The notes: a model not told the origin generated them from the sequence alone. Positions 53,655 through 62,703 are shown, numbered from the stretch's first letter. The stretch is 64,000 nt of DNA from Gemmatimonadaceae bacterium (GCA_020852815.1 JADZAN010000002.1:310001-374000); one strand, 5' to 3'. Translations and numbers: made by a program.

Positions 53655-55265
53655 CTAGTGCGCCGGGGGACCACCGGCGCCGCGCGCGCGACCGGTGCGC
53701 CAGATGAGGAGGAGTGGGAGAGCGCTGACGAGAAGGATGCCGTTGAGGAGGTAGATCCTGGCGAAGCCGATCACGCTGGCCTGCACGCCGATCTGGCGCG
53801 AGAGGATCGCCACCGCCTGCGCCTTGGCCTCGATCGCCGTGGCGCCGTGCGACATGGCGCCGCGGGTGAGCATCTCCAGGCGGTGCAGCGTCTCGGGATC
53901 GGTGGCGCCGACGTGCTCGGTGAGGATGGCGCGCTGCGCGGTGGTCCAGCGCCCCAGCAGCGTCGCCATGGTGGCGATGCCTAACGATCCGCCGAGCTGG
54001 CGCATGAGGTTGAACATCCCCGTCCCCTGCGCGAGGTCGCGCGGGTGCAGGTCGGCCATCGACGCGTTGGTGAGCGGGACGAAGATCAGGCCGAGCGCGA
54101 AGCCGCGCAGGATGAGGGGCCAGAAGATGTCGTTGGAGCCGCTATCGATCGTGAGGCGCGACATGAGCCACATCGACCAGAGGAAGCCAAAGGCGCCGAT
54201 GGTGATCGTGTAGCGCGCATCGATCTTCCCGCGCATGCGGCTCATCGTCGCCATCACGAAGGCGGAGGTGAGCGCGCTGGGCAGGAGGAGGAAGCCGGTT
54301 TGCGAGGCGGAGAGCCCGTGCAGCTGCTGGAGGAAGATCGGGAGGACGAAGATCCCGCCATAAAGCGAGAGCCCGAGCATCGACGCGAAGGCCACGCCGG
54401 CCGACAGCTGCCGGCTCTTGAGGACGCGGAAGTTGATGATCGGCTCGTCGATCGTCAGTTCGCGCCAGATGAGGAGTGCGCCGGAGATGAGCGACGTCAC
54501 CCCCAGCGTGGTGATGAAGCGCGACTCGAACCAGTCGTAGCGCTCGCCGCGCTCGAGCATCCACTGCAACGATCCGATGCATACGGCGAGGAGGAAGATC
54601 CCCGTTCCGTCGATCGTCGACGCGCGTTCCTGGTGCTCGGAGTCCTTCACGTACGTCCACACCATCGCCGCGGCGATGAGGCCGAGCGGGATGTTGATGT
54701 AGAAGATCCAGGGCCAGTTGTAGTTGTCGGTGATCCACCCGCCCAGGGTGGGGCCAATGGTGGGGCCGACCATGACGCCGATGCCGAACATGGCCTGTCC
54801 CACGGCAACTTCGTGCGGCGGGAAGGCCTCGAAGAGCGTGGACTGTGCGGTGGAGAGGAGGGCGCCGCCGCCGATCCCCTGGATCACGCGCCACGCCACG
54901 AGCATCCCTAACGACGTGGAGGCGCCGCAGAAGAACGACGAGACCACGAAGAGGAGAATCGAACCCGTGAGGTAGCGCGTGCGCCCGAAGTAGCCGGAGA
55001 GCCATCCCGACATGGGGATGATGATCACGTTGGCCACGATGTAGCCAACCGAGACCCAGGTGATCTCGTCGACGGTGGCGCCGAGGTTCCCCATCATGTG
55101 GGGGATGGCGACGTTGACGATCGAGGTGTCGATGAGCTCGAGCACCGCGGCGAGGGTGACGGCGATGGCGATCTTGTACTTGTGGCGGTACTTGTCCTGG
55201 CCGAGGGCCTCGTACTCCGCCGTGGTGAGGCGAGGCGCGCGGGAGGGGAGGGCGCTCGTCGCCAT
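53655..55265 (-). CDS. DHA2-family drug efflux MFS transporter (EmrB-like)
   Basis: The 536-residue protein has fourteen predicted helices. VLELIDTSIVNVAIPHMMGNLG (motif D1 region), GYFGRTRYL (motif A) and GIGVMVGPTIGPTLGGWITD (motif C) identify the DHA2/EmrB drug:proton antiporters. It would pump hydrophobic toxic compounds through the adaptor and TolC encoded just upstream. The last gene of the tetR-tolC-emrA-emrB run, it begins 4 bases after the adaptor stop. Confidence 0.93.
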   Translation of the reverse strand: MATSALPSRAPRLTTAEYEALGQDKYRHKYKIAIAVTLAAVLELIDTSIVNVAIPHMMGNLGATVDEITWVSVGYIVANVIIIPMSGWLSGYFGRTRYLTGSILLFVVSSFFCGASTSLGMLVAWRVIQGIGGGALLSTAQSTLFEAFPPHEVAVGQAMFGIGVMVGPTIGPTLGGWITDNYNWPWIFYINIPLGLIAAAMVWTYVKDSEHQERASTIDGTGIFLLAVCIGSLQWMLERGERYDWFESRFITTLGVTSLISGALLIWRELTIDEPIINFRVLKSRQLSAGVAFASMLGLSLYGGIFVLPIFLQQLHGLSASQTGFLLLPSALTSAFVMATMSRMRGKIDARYTITIGAFGFLWSMWLMSRLTIDSGSNDIFWPLILRGFALGLIFVPLTNASMADLHPRDLAQGTGMFNLMRQLGGSLGIATMATLLGRWTTAQRAILTEHVGATDPETLHRLEMLTRGAMSHGATAIEAKAQAVAILSRQIGVQASVIGFARIYLLNGILLVSALPLLLIWRTGRARGAGGPPAH

Positions 55266-55269
55266 GCGC

Positions 55270-56346
55270 CTAACGCGTGGCGACGTGGATGGTGACCGAC
55301 ATTCCCGGGCGCAGCGGGCGGTCGGGACCGCACCCCTTGGTGATCGCGACGCGCACGGGGACGCGCTGCACCACCTTGGTGAAGTTCCCCGTCGCGTTGT
55401 CGGGTGGGATGAGCGCGAACTTGGCTCCCGTCGCCGCGCTGAGCGACTCGACCGTCCCCTGGGCGGTGCAGCCGTCGTAGGCGTCGACCTCGAACTCGGC
55501 TCCCTGCCCCACGCGCAGCGTGGCGAGCTGCGTCTCCTTGAAGTTGGCGGAGACCCAGGTGTCCTTCTCGTCCACGAGCGTGAGCACCGGCTGCCCCGGC
55601 TGCACGAGCTGGCCCGACTCGACCTGCTTGCGTGAGACGTAGCCGGCGCTGGGGGCGATGATGCGCGTGTAGGTCAGCTGCAATGCGGCGTTGTCGCGCA
55701 CCGCCTGCGCGGAGGCGAGCCGGGCGCGCGCGAGCCGCGTCCCCACCTCGGCGTTCTCCACGCCGGCCGAGGCTCCCGCCAGCTGCTTCTCGGTGGCGTC
55801 CACGTTGGCGCTCGCCGCCTTGACCGCAAGCTCCGCCGCGTCGAGCTGCTGGCGGGAGACGATCTGCTTGGCGACCAGTTCCTGCAGGCGCCCCAGGTCG
55901 GCCTGCGCCTTCTGCAGCGAGGCGCGCGCCGAGACCACCTGCGCCTCGAGCGCTGCGCGCTGGTTGGTCGCGCTGCGTACCACCGTTTGCGACTGGCCGG
56001 CGATCCCCTTGCCGCCGGCCACGGCGCGCGCGGCCTCGAGATCGGCATCGGCCTGCGCGAGGCGCACGCGGAACTCGCTGTCGTCCAGCACGACCAGCGT
56101 GTCGCCCCCCTTCACGCGTTCATTGTCGCGCACCCGCACCTCCGCGACGAAGCCGCCCACGCGCGAGACCACGGGGATGATGTGCCCGTCGACCTGGGCG
56201 TTGTCGGTTGAAGCGTGCGAGCGACCAAAGGTCCAGGCGCGAATGCCCGAGACGATGCCGATGACGGCGGCGATGGCGACGATTCCGAGGACGATGCGCT
56301 GGCGAGTCATTCCGGCGTTAGGCGCGGGAGGGGTGGCGGTGGACAT
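55270..56346 (-). CDS. EmrA/HlyD-family adaptor subunit
   Basis: The 358-residue protein has a single N-terminal helix (about 15-37) and the EmrA fold: STDNAQVDGHIIPVVSRVGGFVAEV, a long coiled coil (about 80-215), and the second lipoyl half IIAPSAGYVSRKQVESGQLVQ, then NFKETQLATLRVGQ. It bridges the inner-membrane pump to the outer-membrane channel. ATG 56346 opens MSTATPPAP; a longer frame to 56505 is low-complexity. Its TAG stop is part of a CGTTAGGC octamer. Confidence 0.9.
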   Translation of the reverse strand: MSTATPPAPNAGMTRQRIVLGIVAIAAVIGIVSGIRAWTFGRSHASTDNAQVDGHIIPVVSRVGGFVAEVRVRDNERVKGGDTLVVLDDSEFRVRLAQADADLEAARAVAGGKGIAGQSQTVVRSATNQRAALEAQVVSARASLQKAQADLGRLQELVAKQIVSRQQLDAAELAVKAASANVDATEKQLAGASAGVENAEVGTRLARARLASAQAVRDNAALQLTYTRIIAPSAGYVSRKQVESGQLVQPGQPVLTLVDEKDTWVSANFKETQLATLRVGQGAEFEVDAYDGCTAQGTVESLSAATGAKFALIPPDNATGNFTKVVQRVPVRVAITKGCGPDRPLRPGMSVTIHVATR

Positions 56347-56407
56347 GTCGGTCGGGAGAACAGGGTCGGCAGAGGGAGTCGACGCACGGATGGATGCAGC
56401 GGGCCAC

Positions 56408-57841
56408 TCAGCGAAGGGATCGGGCGTCGCCTTCCGCGCGGGCCAGCGAGACGCGGGCGAGGTGCCAGGCGGTGAGGGCGTCGATGACGAGGGTGCGCGC
56501 GCCATTCAGCGAGAGCGAGGCCGTGACCACGTCCGCGTTGCCGGCGACGCCGGCGCGGAATCGGTCGCGCGCCTGCGCCAGTTCCTGCTCGGCGAGCGCC
56601 ACACGGTCGTTGGCGGCATCGAGCTGGTCGCGCGCGGCGGCGAGGTCCTCGCGAGCGCCGCGCACGTCGAGCGCGACCTGGCGTGCGAGGTCGAGCCGCC
56701 GGACCTCGAGTTCCTGGCGCATCGCCGCCTGCTCCTCCAGCCGTCCCTGCGTGCGGAAGCCGCTGAAGATCGGCACCGACAGCTGCACGCCCCAGTTGTA
56801 GGTGCTGAGGAAGGGCGTGCCGTTGCCGGCCGTCGGGCCGCGATCTCCAAAGGCCGAGAGCGTCGGGAGCGATTCACGCCGGATCGTGCGCTCGCGTTCC
56901 GACGCCACCGTGAGCTGCGCATCGAGGGCGCGGATGTCGGGGCGGCGGGCGACGGCACGCTCGATGCGCGATGCGTCGGCGAAGCCGTCGGTCGTGAGGG
57001 CGAGACCGGCCAGCGAGTCGCTGGCGGAGATCGTTTCGCCAGGCGCAAGGGAGAGGACGCGGGCGAGGTCGAGCGTGGCGCGTTCGCGTTCGAGGCGGGC
57101 GGCCACCTGCTGCGCGCGCACCTGCGACAGCTGCGAGCGTGCGCGCGTGACGTCGAGGGCGACGCCCACCCCCGCGGAGAGCTGGTCCTGGGCGATCGAG
57201 AGGAGTTCGGCGGCCAGCGTCGAGTCGGCGCGACGGGCGGCGACCTGCGCGTCCGCGCGCAGGAGGCGAATGTACCCGGTGGCGGCAATGCCAGCTGCCT
57301 GCTCGGCGGCCACGTCGAACTCGGTGCCAGTCGCGGAGGCCGCCGTGCGTGCGTCCTTCACGCGGGAGCGTGCGCCGGGGTCGAAGATCGACTGGGTGAT
57401 GCGGGCGCGGATGTCGGTCGTGATGACGGGACCCAGCACCTCGCCGTCGGGGTCGAAGAACGAGGCGCCGTCGGCTCCCTTGAAGGCGAAGCCTAACGTG
57501 GCGGTGTTGAAGGTGCGCCCGGCCTCGACCGCCGAAGCAGAGATGGTCGGGTAGAGGTCGGCGCGGCGCTGGCGTATGCGCGCGTTGGCCTGCGCGAGGC
57601 GTGCGCGCGCGACATCGAGGCCGGCGTTCCGCTCCGCCGCCAGCCGCACGACGTCGCCGAGCGAGAGGTGACGAGCGCTGGCGGGAGTGGCCTGGGCGCG
57701 TGCCGTCGCGGCGAGTGCGAACGAGGCGAGTGCGCCGTGCGCGACGAGTACAACGCGGACGCGTTGGGCGAAGCGAGTGGCGCGGGCGGAACGAGCTACG
57801 CTCGCGGCGCGAACGGACAGGGACGGATGCAAGGCGGACAT
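56408..57841 (-). CDS. TolC-family outer-membrane efflux protein
   Basis: The 477-residue protein has a long Arg/Ala-rich N-terminus leading to a signal peptide ending T-A-R-A-Q and two OEP repeats (SLGDVVRLAAERNAGLDVARARL; WGVQLSVPIFSGFRTQGRLEEQ). It is the outer-membrane partner of the EmrAB-type pump. A start nearer the hydrophobic core would give a more usual signal length. It is distinct from the TolC at 50089, so each exporter has its own channel. Confidence 0.9.
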   Translation of the reverse strand: MSALHPSLSVRAASVARSARATRFAQRVRVVLVAHGALASFALAATARAQATPASARHLSLGDVVRLAAERNAGLDVARARLAQANARIRQRRADLYPTISASAVEAGRTFNTATLGFAFKGADGASFFDPDGEVLGPVITTDIRARITQSIFDPGARSRVKDARTAASATGTEFDVAAEQAAGIAATGYIRLLRADAQVAARRADSTLAAELLSIAQDQLSAGVGVALDVTRARSQLSQVRAQQVAARLERERATLDLARVLSLAPGETISASDSLAGLALTTDGFADASRIERAVARRPDIRALDAQLTVASERERTIRRESLPTLSAFGDRGPTAGNGTPFLSTYNWGVQLSVPIFSGFRTQGRLEEQAAMRQELEVRRLDLARQVALDVRGAREDLAAARDQLDAANDRVALAEQELAQARDRFRAGVAGNADVVTASLSLNGARTLVIDALTAWHLARVSLARAEGDARSLR

Positions 57842-57929
57842 CAGGAGGGGCGATGACAGCGTGGGGACAACGTCGGGCGCGGACGTGGTGCGCGATGGGG
57901 GCGGAGGGCGCTTGGGAGTGGGGAGCGCG

Positions 57930-58661
57930 TCACCTTGGCGCCGGGGCGAGCGGTGCGGGGCGTAGGGAGCGCAACACGAACTCGATCACGCCGTCGCGGA
58001 CGGCGTCGGCGTCGTCGCTCATGCTCGAGTCGTAGAGCGTGCGCCGGGAGTACCAGAGGGCGTGCGTGAGGAGCATGGAGGCGACGAGTCGGGCGGTGAC
58101 GAGCGGATCGGCGGCGGCGAACTCGCGTCGGGCGACGCCGCGGGCGATGATCGTTGCCGTCAGGCGCAACGACCGTTCGACGACCTCATTCCCGTAGAAG
58201 CGCATGAGGTCGGGGAAGTGGTGGAGTTCGGCGTGCACGAGGCGGTACATCGCGAGGTACGTGGGGGCGCGCAGGTGGTCCCACTGGCGCGACATGTAGC
58301 GTCGGAGTTCTTCGTCGGCGGTGAGGGTGTCGGTTGAGCGGCGCTCGGCGTCCTGCTCGGCGGCCTCGATGACGGAGATGACGTTCGCCTCGACGACGGC
58401 GCGGAAGAGTTCTTCCTTGCTGGCGAAGTAGAGGTAGATGGTTCCCTTGGAGACGCCGGCGCGGCGGGCGATTTCCTCGAGTCGCGCGCCCTCGAGGCCC
58501 TGGTCGGAGAAGACCTGGAAGGCGGCGTCGATGATCTGTCGTGGGCGTTCCTCGGGGAGGCGGCGCCAGCGTGGGGTGTGGGGCTCGTGGAGGATGTGTG
58601 TGGAGCCTTCGATCGTGTCGTCGTCCGTGGGCGCGTCGGGGGGGAACTCGGCGGGGGTCAC
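57930..58661 (-). CDS. TetR/AcrR-family transcriptional regulator
   Basis: The 243-residue protein has the TetR HTH: RQIIDAAFQVFSDQGLEGARLEEIARRAGVSKGTIYLYFASKEELFRAVV, preceded by about 40 extra residues. The C-terminal ligand domain is helical and ends in Ala/Pro repeats. It is the first gene of the tolC-emrA-emrB run and most likely represses it via the inverted repeat at 58814. GTG 58661 is the only practical start; no clear Shine-Dalgarno is present because the upstream DNA is repetitive. Confidence 0.88.
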   Translation of the reverse strand: MTPAEFPPDAPTDDDTIEGSTHILHEPHTPRWRRLPEERPRQIIDAAFQVFSDQGLEGARLEEIARRAGVSKGTIYLYFASKEELFRAVVEANVISVIEAAEQDAERRSTDTLTADEELRRYMSRQWDHLRAPTYLAMYRLVHAELHHFPDLMRFYGNEVVERSLRLTATIIARGVARREFAAADPLVTARLVASMLLTHALWYSRRTLYDSSMSDDADAVRDGVIEFVLRSLRPAPLAPAPR

Positions 58662-58687
58662 GGGGGAGGGGGAGGGGGGAGGGGGCG

Positions 58688-58780
58688 GGAGCGGGAGCGG
58701 GAGCCGAGTGCGGGAGCGGGAGCCGAGTGCGGGGGCCGAGTGCGGGAGCCGAGTGCGGGAGCCGAGTGCGGGAGCGGACT
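58688..58780 (+). repeat. 13-bp tandem repeat GGGAGCCGAGTGC
   Basis: Five near-exact copies of GGGAGCCGAGTGC, some separated by an extra GGGAGC unit, follow directly on a GGGGGAGGGGG run at the 5' edge of the TetR gene. Confidence 0.7.
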
Positions 58781-58813
58781 AGCGGGAGCGATGGCGGGAG
58801 TGCGTGAGGCACT

Positions 58814-58837
58814 TAGTGACTGGACGGTAAGTTACTA
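58814..58837. promoter_or_regulatory. inverted repeat, candidate TetR operator
   Basis: TAGTGACT and AGTTACTA are inverted repeats (7 of 8 matching) with an 8-base spacer, 150 bases upstream of the tetR start. It is the only AT-balanced patch in a strongly repetitive region, and its 24-bp size suits a TetR dimer. Confidence 0.5.
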
Positions 58838-58879
58838 GGGCTTCTCACCACAACCGCCCTCCCGCCAAGATCCCACATA

Positions 58880-59130
58880 GACGTCTCGCCCCAACACCCT
58901 TCCCCCAACACCCCTCCCCCAACGCCCCTCACCCCAACACCCCCCAACGCCCTCCCCAACCCTCCAACACCCCGCCAACACCCGCCAACCCCCCGCCAAC
59001 ACCCCGCCAACCCCTCGCCAACACCCTCCCCCAACTCCCCCCCCGCAACTCCCTCCCCCAAACGCCCCCCCAACACCCCTCCCCCATTCCCGCTCCCCCA
59101 CCGCTCCCCAATCTCCCTCATCACCCACCC
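58880..59130. repeat. C-rich CCAACACCC minisatellite
   Basis: The plus strand is almost free of G for 250 bases and cycles through CCAACACC(C), CCGCCAACA and CCCCCAA units. The complementary strand is therefore G-rich with many GGGGG runs separated by TGTTG or GTT, a strong candidate for G-quadruplexes. Confidence 0.75.
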
Positions 59131-59335
59131 CCCAAAACGACGAGCGGCCGCCCCATCACCCGGGAGCGGCCACTCAACCACTTCAGTTCGTACGACCCTC
59201 AGCGCATCAGCGTCCTGGCGGATCAGCGCATCAGCCACCCAGCGCGCCGGCGCATCAGCAGCTCAGCGCCACCAGCCGCCGCACCATCGCCGCCGCACGA
59301 TAGTCGCCGCCCTCCGAAGCTTTAGCGCGTGGGGG

Positions 59336-59494
59336 CTAGTGCGCCTGCGTCGCCTCGGCCTTGCCGCCCTCGTGGCCGGCGTACTTGGCGTTCGTGAACA
59401 TCACGAGACCCAACACCAGGACGCAGAGGGCGACAGTAGTAACGATGAGGCCGGCGAATGCGGCTCCCTTGTCGCTCGTGTGCTCGTGGGACAT
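59336..59494 (-). CDS. small single-span membrane protein, 52 residues
   Basis: Reading the minus strand from the ATG at 59494 gives 52 codons ending in TAG at 59336. The product has a polar N-terminus starting MSHEHTSDKG, one hydrophobic helix at about residues 12-33 and a His/Glu/Lys-rich tail ending E-A-T-Q-A-H. The N-terminus resembles that of the subunit IV-like protein (MSHETAHAEH), so a small respiratory-complex subunit is conceivable but unproven. Reading frame, codon bias (GCC, CTC, GTC) and helix make it a likely true gene. It is 33 bases downstream of... no gene on its strand except cyclophilin, whose stop is at 59528, so the two may be co-transcribed. Confidence 0.6.
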   Translation of the reverse strand: MSHEHTSDKGAAFAGLIVTTVALCVLVLGLVMFTNAKYAGHEGGKAEATQAH

Positions 59495-59527
59495 GGCGGA
59501 AATCTGAGGGAGAGGAGTAGGAGTGAG

Positions 59528-59986
59528 TTAGTCGACGCGTGCCGAGATCATCTCATCATTCTGCTTGATGCTCGGCAGGATGTCGAGACCAGCCGTGATC
59601 TTGCCGAAGACGGTGTGCACGCCATTGAGATGGACGCAGTTGTCCGGGTTGAGCACGATGAAGAACTGCGAGCCGCCGGTGTCCTTCCCGGCATGCGCCA
59701 TCGAGAGGGCGCCCAACTCGTGCTTGTGCGGGTTGCCGGCCGTCTCGCACTTGATGCGCCAGCCAGGTCCTCCGGTGCCGACGGGCCCCTTGGCGTGCTC
59801 CCCGCCCTTGGAATAGGGGTCGCCGCCCTGGACCACGAACTCGGGAATGACGCGATGGAACCGGCTCCCGTCGTAGAAGCCGCTGTTGGCCAGCTTCTCG
59901 AAGTTGGCGACGGTGGCGGGGGCTTCCTTCTCGTAGAGCTCGAGGGTCAAGGTCCCCTTCGAGGTGACGATGGTTGCAGTCTTCAT
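59528..59986 (-). CDS. cyclophilin-type peptidyl-prolyl cis-trans isomerase
   Basis: The 152-residue protein contains the complete cyclophilin core: [21 protein letters not shown] with the catalytic arginine, [15 protein letters not shown] and HTVFGKI. It has no signal peptide, so it is cytoplasmic and catalyses proline isomerisation during folding. ATG 59986 opens [11 protein letters not shown]; longer upstream frames run into the endonuclease III gene. The small membrane protein follows after 33 bases. Confidence 0.92.
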   Translation of the reverse strand: MKTATIVTSKGTLTLELYEKEAPATVANFEKLANSGFYDGSRFHRVIPEFVVQGGDPYSKGGEHAKGPVGTGGPGWRIKCETAGNPHKHELGALSMAHAGKDTGGSQFFIVLNPDNCVHLNGVHTVFGKITAGLDILPSIKQNDEMISARVD

Positions 59987-60033
59987 GGATAGATGAATGG
60001 AAGACGAGATGTCGTGAATCGTGAGGCGCCGTG

Positions 60034-60843
60034 TCAGCGCGCGGCCTGCTGCAAAGTAACAGTTGTTCCTGCGGGAATCACGGCGGACGGACACTTCCCG
60101 GCGAGGGCGCACGCCCCGCAGCGCGGCTTCCGGGCATCGCAGGTGCGCCGGCCATGCCAGATGAGGAGGTGGGAGAGCATGGTCCACTGGTCGCGGGGGA
60201 AGAGGCGCATCAGGTCCTGCTCGACCTTGATGGGGTCGGTCTCGCTCGTTAGGCCGATCCTGTGGGCCAGGCGCAGCACGTGGGTATCCACGACCACGCC
60301 GGCATCGATGCCGAAGGCGTTGCCGAGGATGACGTTCGCCGTCTTGCGCCCAACGCCGGGAAGCACGACGAGCGCTTCCATGGTCGACGGCACCTCGCCG
60401 CCGTGCTGCTCGGTGATCGCGCGTGCCATGCCGATGAGCGATTTCGACTTGGCGCGGAAGAAGCCCGTCGTCCGGATGATGGCCTCGACCTCCGCGGGCT
60501 CGGCGGCCGCGAGCGCACTCGGCGACGGGAAGCGGCGGAACAGCTCGGGCGTCACCATGTTCACGCGCTTGTCGGTGCACTGCGCACTGAGGATCGTGGC
60601 GGCCAGGAGTTGGTACGGCGACTGGAAGTTGAGTTCGCAGTGCGCGTCGGGGTAGAGCGCGGCCAGTTCCCGATAGATCCCCGCGGCGGCGGCCGGTGTG
60701 GCGTTCCTCGGGGGCGTCGCTTTCCTCGTACGCCGACGCTTCGCCTCTCCCTTCGCCCTCCCCTTCGCCTTCCCCTTCGCCTCTCCCTTCGCCTTTCCCT
60801 TCGCCTTTCCCTTCGCCGCCGGAGCCGTTCGACTAACTGGCAT
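60034..60843 (-). CDS. nth: endonuclease III with lysine-rich N-terminal tail
   Basis: This base-excision-repair DNA glycosylase/AP lyase for oxidised pyrimidines has the helix-hairpin-helix [14 protein letters not shown] with the catalytic Lys, the catalytic Asp in VVDTHVLR and the 4Fe-4S cluster C-x6-C-x2-C-x5-C ([17 protein letters not shown]). The first about 45 residues are [10 protein letters not shown]-type repeats followed by KRRRTRK, encoded by a 12-bp DNA repeat at 60727-60820; ordinary Nth has no such tail. It overlaps polX by 11 bases. Total 269 residues versus the usual 210-220. Confidence 0.93.
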   Translation of the reverse strand: MPVSRTAPAAKGKAKGKAKGEAKGKAKGRAKGEAKRRRTRKATPPRNATPAAAAGIYRELAALYPDAHCELNFQSPYQLLAATILSAQCTDKRVNMVTPELFRRFPSPSALAAAEPAEVEAIIRTTGFFRAKSKSLIGMARAITEQHGGEVPSTMEALVVLPGVGRKTANVILGNAFGIDAGVVVDTHVLRLAHRIGLTSETDPIKVEQDLMRLFPRDQWTMLSHLLIWHGRRTCDARKPRCGACALAGKCPSAVIPAGTTVTLQQAAR

Positions 60844-62641
60844 CTGCAGCTTGGGCGGAAAGGGATCGCGGTGCGGTGGCAGGCGCGGCGGCGCGAGCGG
60901 GAAGGCGCGCGCTGCGCCGAGCCGCGGCGAAGGCGAGGACCTCGTCCACGTCGCCGGCGTTCAGGACGTCGTGGCGCGACAGCCATCCCTTGCGCGCGAT
61001 GCCGACGCCGAGGGCGACGTGATCCAGTCCGGCGATCGAGTGCGCGTCCGGCCCGATCTCGATTCGCGCCCCGCGCTCGTGCGCCTCGCGCAGGTAGCGC
61101 CAGTCGAGGTCGAGACGGTGCGGGTCTGCGTTGAGCTCGACGGCGACGCCCGATGTGGCCGCCTTCTCGATCATCGCCGACACATTGATCGCGTACGGCT
61201 CGCGCGTGAGGAGGAGGCGGCCGGTCGGGTGACCGACGATGGTCACGTGGGGGTCGTCCATCGCCTTGAGGACGCGGTCTGTCATCTGCGTCTCGTTCAT
61301 CCCGAAGCGTGAGTGCACCGAGGCGATCACGTAGTCGAATCGATCGAGGAGCGCGTCGTCGTAGTCGACGCGCCCGCAGGGGAGGATATCGGCCTCGATC
61401 CCCTTGAGCACGCGGAAATCGGACATGGAGGCATTCACGCCGTCGATCTCCTCGTGCTGCCGCAGGATCGCTTCGCGCGACAGTCCGCCGGCGTATGATG
61501 CCGACTGCGAGTGGTCGCTGACCCCGAGGTAGCGCCAGCCGCGCGCAAAGGCCGCCTGGGCGAGTTCGGCGATGGTCCCCGCGCCATCGGAGTGGTGGGA
61601 GTGGCAGTGCAGCACACCCTGAATGTCCGCCAGCTGCACGAGCGTCGGGATGGCCTCGGCGTGCGACACCTCGCCCAGCCCCTCGCGCAACTCGGGGGCG
61701 ATGTATGGAAGTCCGGCGGCGACGTAGATCGCGGCTTCGTCATCGATGCGGATGGGGCGACCGTCGGCGTCGCGCACCTCGTCGCTACCGATCGTGATCC
61801 CGCGCGCCGCAGCGGCGCGAACCACGTGGGCGGCGTGCGTCGCGCTTCCGGTGGCCCACCAGAGCGCGAGCGGAAAGCGCGCCTCACTCACGCATCGCAG
61901 GTCGAGGCTGGTGCCGTCGTCATAGCGAATCGTGACCATCGGCCCCCCGCCGCCCAGCACCTGGCGCACGCCGCGTCCGTGCGCGATGGCCGACGCCACG
62001 AGCGACGGCGCGCCGCGAACCGCGGCGACGATGTCGATGTCACCGACGGTCTCGAGGTGACGCCGCAGCGACCCGGCCACCTCGGCGCGCACGACGTCGG
62101 GATGCGCGCGCAGCGTGGCGAGGAGGCGTTCGGCGTCGTGTGCGGCGTGCGGATACAGGAGGCGCGCACCGCTTCCTCGCAGGTTCGCGATGCCGCGCAA
62201 CACCTTGTCGGCGGTGCGCTGTCCAAAGCCCGGCAGCGACGCCAGCCGTCCGTCGCGGGCGGCCTGTTCCAGTCCGTGCAGCGACTCGATGCCGAGTCCT
62301 TCGTGCAGGCGGTGGATCTTCGCCGTCCCCAGTCCAGGGACGCGTTGCATCTCCAGCAGCCCCTCGGGGGTGTTCTCGCGCAGCTGCTCGAGGTACTGCG
62401 AGTCGCCTTGCGCGGCGGCGTCGCGCAGGACGTCGACGACCGTTTGGTCGAGCCAGGGGAGCGCTCCCTCCGCCCGTTCCCCGCTCGCGGAAAGGAGCGG
62501 CGTGAGATCGTCGATCGCCAGCGCGTGCAGTGCGCGAGATGCCGACTCGAAGCTGCGTGACTTGGCGCGCGACTCGCCCCTCAGTTCCAGCAGGGTGGCA
62601 ATCTCGGCGAGGATGTGTGCGGCGTCGCGCGGTGAGAGCAT
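60833..62641 (-). CDS. polX: DNA polymerase X with PHP domain
   Basis: The 602-residue repair polymerase fills short gaps; the PHP domain gives 3'-5' exonuclease/AP activity. Domain order: helical 8-kDa and helix-hairpin-helix regions (VPGLGTAKIHRLHE; LPGFGQRTADKVL), nucleotidyltransferase palm (AGSLRRHLETVGDIDIV with paired Asp), then a C-terminal PHP domain (HCHSHHSDG; GVSDHSQS; HPTGRLL; GPDAHS). Its end overlaps nth by 11 bases, so a gap-filling polymerase and a base-excision glycosylase are made together, a functional base-excision pair. Confidence 0.93.
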   Translation of the reverse strand: MLSPRDAAHILAEIATLLELRGESRAKSRSFESASRALHALAIDDLTPLLSASGERAEGALPWLDQTVVDVLRDAAAQGDSQYLEQLRENTPEGLLEMQRVPGLGTAKIHRLHEGLGIESLHGLEQAARDGRLASLPGFGQRTADKVLRGIANLRGSGARLLYPHAAHDAERLLATLRAHPDVVRAEVAGSLRRHLETVGDIDIVAAVRGAPSLVASAIAHGRGVRQVLGGGGPMVTIRYDDGTSLDLRCVSEARFPLALWWATGSATHAAHVVRAAAARGITIGSDEVRDADGRPIRIDDEAAIYVAAGLPYIAPELREGLGEVSHAEAIPTLVQLADIQGVLHCHSHHSDGAGTIAELAQAAFARGWRYLGVSDHSQSASYAGGLSREAILRQHEEIDGVNASMSDFRVLKGIEADILPCGRVDYDDALLDRFDYVIASVHSRFGMNETQMTDRVLKAMDDPHVTIVGHPTGRLLLTREPYAINVSAMIEKAATSGVAVELNADPHRLDLDWRYLREAHERGARIEIGPDAHSIAGLDHVALGVGIARKGWLSRHDVLNAGDVDEVLAFAAARRSARLPARAAAPATAPRSLSAQAADAS

Positions 62642-62703
62642 GGCGCCAATATACGCCCGCGACCGTCACCGTTCCCGGCGGCGTCAGCCGTGCGTGCGGT
62701 GAT

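Larger units (their letters stand above)
58662..59335. other. 674-bp gene-free, repeat-rich stretch
   Basis: No supported gene on either strand: apparent ORFs are simple-sequence translations (Gly/Val/Trp or Pro/Arg only). The stretch contains a 13-bp tandem repeat (58688-58780), the TetR-like inverted repeat (58814-58837) and a C-rich minisatellite (58880-59130), then about 200 bases of ordinary GC-rich sequence before the small-protein gene. Confidence 0.6.

Noticed and set aside
58688-58780. CRISPR-like array
   Set aside because: Units are 13 bp without unique spacers, there is no dyad repeat of 24-37 bp and no cas genes.
58813-59238. 141-residue Gly/Val/Trp-rich minus-strand frame
   Set aside because: It is simply the C-rich minisatellite read in reverse; no start signal or non-repetitive part supports a gene.
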